The position numbers and the translations under genes are program-made. A stretch of DNA of 64,000 nt, taken from positions 22,159,262 to 22,223,261 of the forward strand of contig CM031622.1 in assembly GCA_018398815.1 (NCBI GenBank), written 5' to 3'. This document shows positions 58,185 through 64,000 of this stretch, in pieces. This DNA comes from Conus ventricosus. Taxonomy: Eukaryota; Mollusca; Gastropoda; Neogastropoda; Conidae. Numbering within the stretch: position 1 is the stretch's first letter; every line of letters starts with the position of its first letter. A model generated the notes under the pieces. That model searched no databases. It worked only from the letters and a program-made list of their open reading frames with translations, and had not been told where the DNA came from.

Positions 58185-58750
58185 CAGGGCTCCCAATGAC
58201 GCACATATGTGCGTCCATGACGCACTATGAGCGAAAAGGACGCACTAACAAAACGTGTAGCGAGTCCTGCGGGACGCACTACAAAATCTGGCAAACCCCA
58301 AAACGTGCCGCGATCAGTGATCAAAGCTGAGCACACCACAAGCTTCGCGCGCGATTGCCTGCTGTCAAATTCAGGACAGCATGTGCCCGCGAAAGTACAG
58401 TAAGCCGAGAAGCTGCGTAAACACTGATAGGCTCGCCTTAAGGCCCACGTCACTGAACGGTAACTCAGTCAACCAGCTGACTTATTCAGACTGTGGCGCC
58501 CGCCGCCACTAATTAACCAATTCGATGACTCACAAGTTGTAACAATCGCGCGCACAAGCCTAGGCGAACGAAGCAGAAAGGAAGTTCACAGCTATCGCAT
58601 CTCGCAAATATGTCGCTGCTTCAGTGGTTAGGCGCTCCTAAAAAACGCAAAGAAACATCTTCTGAAGATACTACAGACAGTGAATCATCGATTCCTAAAG
58701 AAATATCTGCAGCAACACCACCTAACAAGAAATGTTTTTTTTAAGAAATG

Positions 58751-58800
<50 letters not shown>

Positions 58801-58978
58801 CATTTTTTCTGAAATGTTCAGATTATCAAGCCGATAATTAAAAAAGCAAGAAATACTACATTTTCTGTATTGGTTAATTTTGTTCATGGGGACTCTCTAT
58901 ACCCCCTCTGGGACCCTCTATAGCATCAGTGAAGGAGTCCCTAAAACCCCCTGTCTGTCAGTACAAATGGTAGCCCTG
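58185..58978 (+). mobile_element. hAT-like element with CAGGGCT ends and TAGCAG duplication
   Basis: Ends CAGGGCT (58185) and AGCCCTG (58978), flanked by the 6-bp direct repeat TAGCAG (58179-58184 and 58979-58984). Outside the element, a short repeat TAGCATATTCTTTGCAT lies on both sides (about 58119 and 58985), so it landed between tandem copies. It contains a transposase N-terminus and a (GA)n tract at about 58757-58798. Confidence 0.88.
58610..58744 (+). pseudogene. N-terminal fragment of a hAT-type transposase
   Basis: ATG at 58610 opens MSLLQWLGAPKKRKETSSED, then a Ser/Thr-rich tail to a TAA at 58742. Short hydrophobic starts followed by a Lys/Arg patch are common at the N-terminus of hAT-type (KIAA1586/ZNF862-like) transposases. 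The rest of the gene is absent; the frame runs into a T-run and the (GA)n tract. Confidence 0.5.
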
Positions 58979-58984
58979 TAGCAG

Positions 58985-60559
58985 TAGCATATTCTTTGCA
59001 TAATACTAATTGAATTCTCTTCACTGTCTAGTATGTATCACATCAGAACTACTTAGCACAGGTAAGGCTCAGTAGTGTTTAGATTACTGTAGAAATAAAT
59101 GTATAATATGCACCTTTCGACTTGAGTCTGACACAAACAAATCAAAGAGAGAAAATCATGAATGGGCTATGAATACATACTATTTTCCAGAAGTCTCATC
59201 ACATACTGCTTTCAATAACTGTTGGGTACACATTTAACAAATGTTATCCACTTCATCAGGCTTGCAAAACAATTTTTTTTACTGCTAGACCATCAGTCAC
59301 CGAGTCATTAATGAACATTTATGAACAAAACACTCGCTTAACCGTCTTGCATAAATTGCATTTTCCAGCCTAAAACTGCTCCTAGTATTTGTATTTTTTT
59401 AGAAATTAATGGAATGTGGTCGTTTACGACCCTAGTCTTTTGAATGAATCGTTTCCCACACCCCATACTACTGCTAAGATTTCACTGGAAACCTCTCTGG
59501 GATGCCCATTTGTTTTGGCCAGCCTCGACTTAAAACAAGTTCGCAGTGTGTGAGGGAAAGTAACGTGACACTTGCGGCCGTAACGAACACCAGGGGAGAC
59601 AAACAGAGCAGCCGGATATGGGCGAAACAAATGCAATGAGGATTAACAAAAGCAGGTTGGCCTTGACTCCTTTACACAGATGACAGAGTTGAGGAATGAG
59701 AATAATCAGAATACACTACCTTAAAAAGCTCCAACCTCATTTGATATTTAAACTGTCCTGTATGAAAATGCCAGGGCTACTTTTGACACTGAAAAAGTTT
59801 CAGGTCTATCCATTCCCCTAAGATTCTTGCAGGAGGTGTGATTATAAACTCCTATTTTTGTAGAAGGATATGAACATATCTTGCACTGTGGGGGATCTAA
59901 AACACAACTATGGACACATTTTTTTGTGGAGATGATTCAACTGTTGTAAAATGGGCAAAATCCCAGTTTTGGAGCCCTTGCTTGTTGACCCTTTCACTGG
60001 CAACCTGGAAATCCATTCTTCCTGGTTAACTGGTATAATGTTAACCGTAAACAAAACGATGCCAATTAAAAAATACAATTCACTAAGATATTCAGCAAAT
60101 TTGCCTTTGATTCCTCATTTCCAGCCTCAAATGTTTTGCTTCATGATTCAGTTTTTTTTTTTTTTTGATTACTTGTTTTGTGCGCATGTGCCAGGTACTA
60201 GGTCTATGGGTATGCATGGAACTTTTTTCTTGAGGATGTCTCCTTTGTTTTGTAGGCTGTGTAACCGAGTCTGCATTTGTGCTAGGCGAAAATGGTGCCG
60301 TGAGCAGTATTCGTTGGGAAATTTTGTAATTATAGACAGTTCATTGTCTCAAGAGCTATCCCTTTTTGTTATTTTCTTACAGGTGTCAATGTGGGAAAGC
60401 CATAATTAACATTCCATAACAAGTGTGGTCATAAACATCGAGAAAATTCAATATGAACTCCTACTGGATCTTTCCACTTTGCAGTCACCCGGTGATGACG
60501 GTTTCGATTTGATGGAGCAGCCATGCTTTTGCATTGCTGACTCAACTCTTCATACTCAC
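58985..60559. other. CAND1 intron 1, first part
   Basis: No gene recognised. It follows the exon 1 donor GTGAGT at 60559. Confidence 0.5.
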
Positions 60560-60601
60560 TTTTTCCAGCAAGTTTGCAATGTGATAAGATACGCTCGCCA
60601 T
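60560..60601 (-). CDS. CAND1: CAND1 coding exon 1 (start codon)
   Basis: The minus strand reads AAGATGGCGAGC... with the ATG at 60601, coding MASVSYHIANLLEK followed by a strong donor, AAA|GTGAGT. It differs from the vertebrate N-terminus by two conservative changes and has the same length, 14 residues, before the exon 2 junction (phase 0). The context AAGATGG is a good start. Exons 1 to 6 give about 165 of 1,230 residues, the N-terminal HEAT repeats that bind the cullin winged-helix end and RBX1. Confidence 0.95.
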
Positions 60602-61090
60602 CTTGAAAGGCTGAATCACCCGTTATGTTCACAAAAAAAGCCTGTTTCTCAGCCGAAAATGCACAAAAATAATACCAATGCCGGTAGCATTCGCGAATCT
60701 GTACCGGAAACTGCTGAATGCAAAACCAGCTACTGACATGCGCAACATGAAAGCGCCACCTAAATAAACCTGGACACTGAAGGGACATTATTGGAGCAGA
60801 TGAGGGTTGTCGGCTTTCGAAGGGTTTGATGCTTTACATCCCATGGGCACTTTATCATCTGGACACAAATTAGTCGTTTGGGTCGAGTTCAATTTTTGTC
60901 ATTTTTCTGAGTTTAACACCTTTTGACTGCAAGCAGGAGGAAGATTCGTTGTGGGCATGTTAAATTTCAGTACTTGAGCCGGCAGACTCACCGTATGCAG
61001 TCGGCCCTGTATAATGCTGTCTGAACCCACAAATGTTACTGTTGCAATTCTACTTTGGGCAAGATGTACATTTTCCCCCAAAATTATTAC
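60602..61090 (-). promoter_or_regulatory. Presumed CAND1 5' UTR and promoter region
   Basis: The sequence directly upstream of the CAND1 start on the minus strand. I see no TATA box or clear initiator; the assignment is by position only. Confidence 0.35.
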
Positions 61091-61104
61091 TGGCTACAGT
61101 AGCT

Positions 61105-61160
61105 GCAGTGCTTTAGCTCAGGCTGGGATCCCTGTCCGTAGTTCGAATCGCATCAGAGGC
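61105..61160 (+). ncRNA. tRNA-like A box and B box, possible SINE remnant
   Basis: TTAGCTCAGGCTGG (about 61113-61126) resembles the RNA polymerase III A box and AGTTCGAATCG (61140-61150) the B box. They are only about 26 bases apart, too close for an intact tRNA, and no full cloverleaf can be drawn. A degenerate tRNA-derived SINE head is the likeliest reading. Confidence 0.35.
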
Positions 61161-61726
61161 ATAACACTTAGGGATTTTCAATTTGGTCCAGGGTGACTGA
61201 CCCAAATTGGAATAGATGTGCCTTTGGTTTCAATGCGAACATTGACACCACATAGTTTAGGTTCAGCCACTTAACTGATCCAGTTCAATTTGCTTACAGT
61301 CCAGTCGACTGCAAGGGAACATCAGAGGTGCTGTCACTCAACGAAAGCGTCTCTTGTAAGATCAGCTGAAAAATATTTATGTCTCCGAGAGTGTTGCTCG
61401 ACTGAATTTCACGTCTAAAATTGCGGGTCGCTGTGTCTCTCGGGCCTGGTGGACACCACAATATCAAAAATAAATAAGAGTAAATTTCCTTTGCAAGACA
61501 CTCATTAACAAATAATGATGTAAATTCAGTGCATTGTTCGAATAATGTACGCAAAGTGCTTTACAATGGACAGAAAAAAATCCATTTCTCGGTCATTTTG
61601 GCCTTTTCCAGTCAGCCAACCTCAGTCCCTTCATCGCCCATCCTTGTTCTTTCCCCTTACTTGTGGATATACGCACGCATATTCGCACTGACATACTGAG
61701 TGCACACACAGACACGCTTGCGCTTG

Positions 61727-61731
<5 letters not shown>
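61161..61731. other. No gene supported
   Basis: Sequence between the tRNA-like motif and the microsatellite cluster. Nothing recognised. Confidence 0.4.
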
Positions 61732-61774
<43 letters not shown>

Positions 61775-61827
61775 GAGAGAGAGAGACGCACGTTTCTGTG
61801 TGTTCATGTGAGAGAGAGAGAGAGAAC
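61732..61827. repeat. (CA)n and (GA)n microsatellites
   Basis: (CA)n at about 61732-61770, then (GA)n at about 61773-61786 and 61809-61825. Confidence 0.95.
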
Positions 61828-62492
61828 ACTGCGCATTTTGAATGTCATTAGCTATACAGTGTTGATGACATGGGGTTGCAAAGCAAAAAGCAAAGAACGT
61901 ACACAGTAAATCCACAACGAACAACAGTTAAAACGATGCTACTATTTCTAAGTACCACTAGCCTGAATACTGACCATCCAGAATAATGCACCTTCAAGAA
62001 TTCGCAATGCATTAACAATCAAAACTAAAAGTCTTTCCGTCTCCTTTAAAATTCGTTACATCTTTTAATCACTTCGGTTTGAATTATTCTTCCTATTTCG
62101 AATGTTCAACGCCTCTATAGTATAGGCCTACATTGCAAGAGATTTCACCGAGTCATCGTCGTATTTCAATTCTAGGAATCTTAACTGTGTCCTTATGTTT
62201 TAGTCATATTCTTTTCTTTCTTTTTTTTAATGTTCGTTTTCCACGAATAGTATTGTATTCTTTACACTGAAACAAAAACTGCGTCTCATCTTTCCTATAA
62301 AAAAAAAAATCCACACGATGGTCAAAGCGACGACGAGGATGGCTCAGTATGTAATCATTTTTTATGGGCGTTTAAGCCAAGAGTTCTTGATATCTATCCG
62401 GCAAGACAAATTCTGTGCCACCTGTTCGTTTCTGTCGAAATATGTCTCTTTTTCAAGTATGCTTTTAAAACCATAGAACCAATCATATCTTT

Positions 62493-62530
<38 letters not shown>

Positions 62531-63353
62531 CATTTATTGACGGCGATGAAGAGACGGAAAATGAAACTTGTTAAATCACTGAAGCATGAAATTTCACGCG
62601 AGATTTAACGGAATATACTGGAATCAGAATCTCTTGGAGTTATTGGCCGTTTGTTCCACATCGAGAACCTTGATGAGAGAATGACATCTTTCCGTGTAGA
62701 TTTTGTCTTTAGAGCTGGGTGATATTGAACTTTCGAGCATCGAATGTGGACCGTGGAATCGCGTGCGGTAGGAGAGTAGGCCCCTACATTTCAAGGACTC
62801 AGATCATCTGAAAAGGATCTCTTCCAGGAACAGAACAGAAAATGTCAAAATTTGACACTTGATGAAATGAATAGACTCCCATAACTCCAAACGAATCCTG
62901 CTTGCGACACCCCAAATCGCCTGGCAGAAATGACAAGAGAGAGAGAGAGAGAGAACACAGAACAGACGTGTCTCTATCAATCAATTTTGTTCCGTGTGTT
63001 CCCTCTGGGCATTTCTGCTAGGCCAGTGGGTGTCGTAACCAGCATCCGTTTGGAGTTATAGACGTCAATCTATTCCGTCAAAGGAGCAAGAGTTACCGTA
63101 CTTGTTTTTTGTTTTTGTTTTTACATTTCTGTTTCTGCTGTTCCTGGCCTCATTTAAGATTTCCTTTGAAACTGGAATTCAGGACTGTTTGAGACTGAGC
63201 CAATGAAGTGAACAAAACACAAAACAAAACTACAACAACGACAACAAAAAGAAGAAACTGTTCAACTTGAATTCGAAACACTAAAGACAGGACGGATCAA
63301 ATTGTTCAGAACTGTTCTTCACCATCGCAGCAGGCGTTTGGGGATGCCAGCAA
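61828..63353. other. Intergenic or intron sequence with (GA)n tracts
   Basis: (GA)n at about 62496-62527 and 62936-62954. No gene or RNA recognised. Confidence 0.5.
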
Positions 63354-63354
63354 G

Positions 63355-63426
<72 letters not shown>
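63354..63426. repeat. (CA)n microsatellite
   Basis: About 35 uninterrupted CA units. Confidence 0.97.
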
Positions 63427-63431
<5 letters not shown>

Positions 63432-63712
63432 TTGTTGCCAACTCTAGCCAGACAAAACGTCATCCTCTTTGAGTTGATTCCGTTAACACATAATGACGGA
63501 CTGCGTTGATGCTGTCACTTCTGATGAACACAACCATGAACACAATCCACACATCAGACTCGCCCGCTGACTTCATGCAGATTTCAGCCCGATAGAAACT
63601 TGTTCTTACAGGACTCAGACAAACAGGACGTAAATCACACCATTTACTATAACCACAAATCCGTAATGTGGCCTTTTCGTCCAGAATGGCATCCAGCTTC
63701 ATGTCCTCATTC

Positions 63713-64000
63713 TCACTGATCACTGGACGGGTATGGATTCAGGTACGCTTTGGCGAATGGTATGCATGTGTAACTGGTCACGGTGGAGGCTTCAGACCCA
63801 GAATTTGAAGCCTTCAGTTGAGGATGGGGTGGCAGTACCTCAGATGGAAGACCGCAAGTTCCTTCGTTGATCGAGTATGGGGATTTAGAGTAGGCTTTCA
63901 GCTGTTTGTTTGCAGGAAGGGAGACAGACGATTGTCTGTCAACCAACATGTGGTCCTCGTCTTCTACTTCTTCACTTACACCTGCCAAGAGTGCCTGAGG
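63713..64000 (-). CDS. Candidate C-terminal coding exon of an unidentified gene
   Basis: The minus-strand frame is open from the window edge (Pro-Gln-Ala-Leu-Leu...) through GVSEEVEDEDHMLVDRQSSV and LKAYSKSPYSINEGTCGLPS to YLNPYPSSDQ and a TGA at 63713. It has acidic, Ser- and Pro-rich, Tyr-bearing composition, such as the cytoplasmic tail of a receptor or adhesion protein, but no family is recognised. It lies about 3.1 kb upstream of CAND1 on the same strand. An alternative splice site inside (CAG|GTGTAAGTG near 63980) makes the edge uncertain. About 95 residues are visible. Confidence 0.4.
   Translation of the reverse strand, partial: PQALLAGVSEEVEDEDHMLVDRQSSVSLPANKQLKAYSKSPYSINEGTCGLPSEVLPPHPQLKASNSGSEASTVTSYTCIPFAKAYLNPYPSSDQ

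Noticed and set aside
60425..60788. Frames of 103 and 119 codons on both strands around the CAND1 start
   Set aside because: They overlap CAND1 exon 1 in other frames; only the 14-codon exon has conserved protein sequence and a splice donor.
61593..61924. Frames through the (CA)n/(GA)n block
   Set aside because: Microsatellite translation.

Overview
This is eukaryotic nuclear DNA, almost certainly from an animal. The only confidently recognised host gene is CAND1 (cullin-associated NEDD8-dissociated protein 1). Six N-terminal coding exons lie on the minus strand, from the start codon at 60601 down to 24794, with GT-AG introns of 0.9 to 13 kb. The density of minisatellites, (CA)n and (GA)n tracts, several hAT, Tigger and mariner copies, LINE fragments and a Polinton-like giant transposon suggests a marine invertebrate. 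A mollusc, perhaps a gastropod, is the best guess (inference only).

Layout. 1-2500 holds the 3' end of a LINE, an assembly gap (1401-1500) and a possible first exon of an unknown plus-strand gene (2152-2248). 2556-22446 is a Polinton/Maverick-like (adintovirus-like) element. It has long terminal inverted repeats that fold into hairpins, flanking 5-bp repeats TGTCG, a DDE integrase (+), a protein-primed-type DNA polymerase B (-) and a packaging ATPase (+). Its right 7.2 kb is present twice in tandem. 22450-24790 holds microsatellites and a broken plus-strand reading frame. 24794-60601 is the CAND1 region. Its introns hold minisatellites of about 36, 40, 42, 53, 60 and 65 bp and many nested transposons: a 2.9-kb Tigger with a 751-bp element inserted in its transposase, several CAG...CTG-ended hAT-like elements, two large GC-rich inverted-repeat elements, a degenerate mariner and a LINE fragment. 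60602-64000 holds the CAND1 upstream region, microsatellites, a tRNA-like promoter motif and an unidentified reading frame that runs off the edge.

Sequence quality matters here. Homopolymer runs (poly-C and poly-G up to tens of bases), single-base frameshifts in otherwise conserved coding sequence (including CAND1 exon 5) and two versions of the same 7-kb segment that differ mainly by small indels all look like poorly polished long-read assembly. Most broken reading frames could therefore be assembly errors, true decay or both. Very long proline- or glycine-rich open frames at 31-33 kb and 39-43 kb are artefacts of GC-rich or homopolymer sequence and are not annotated as genes.
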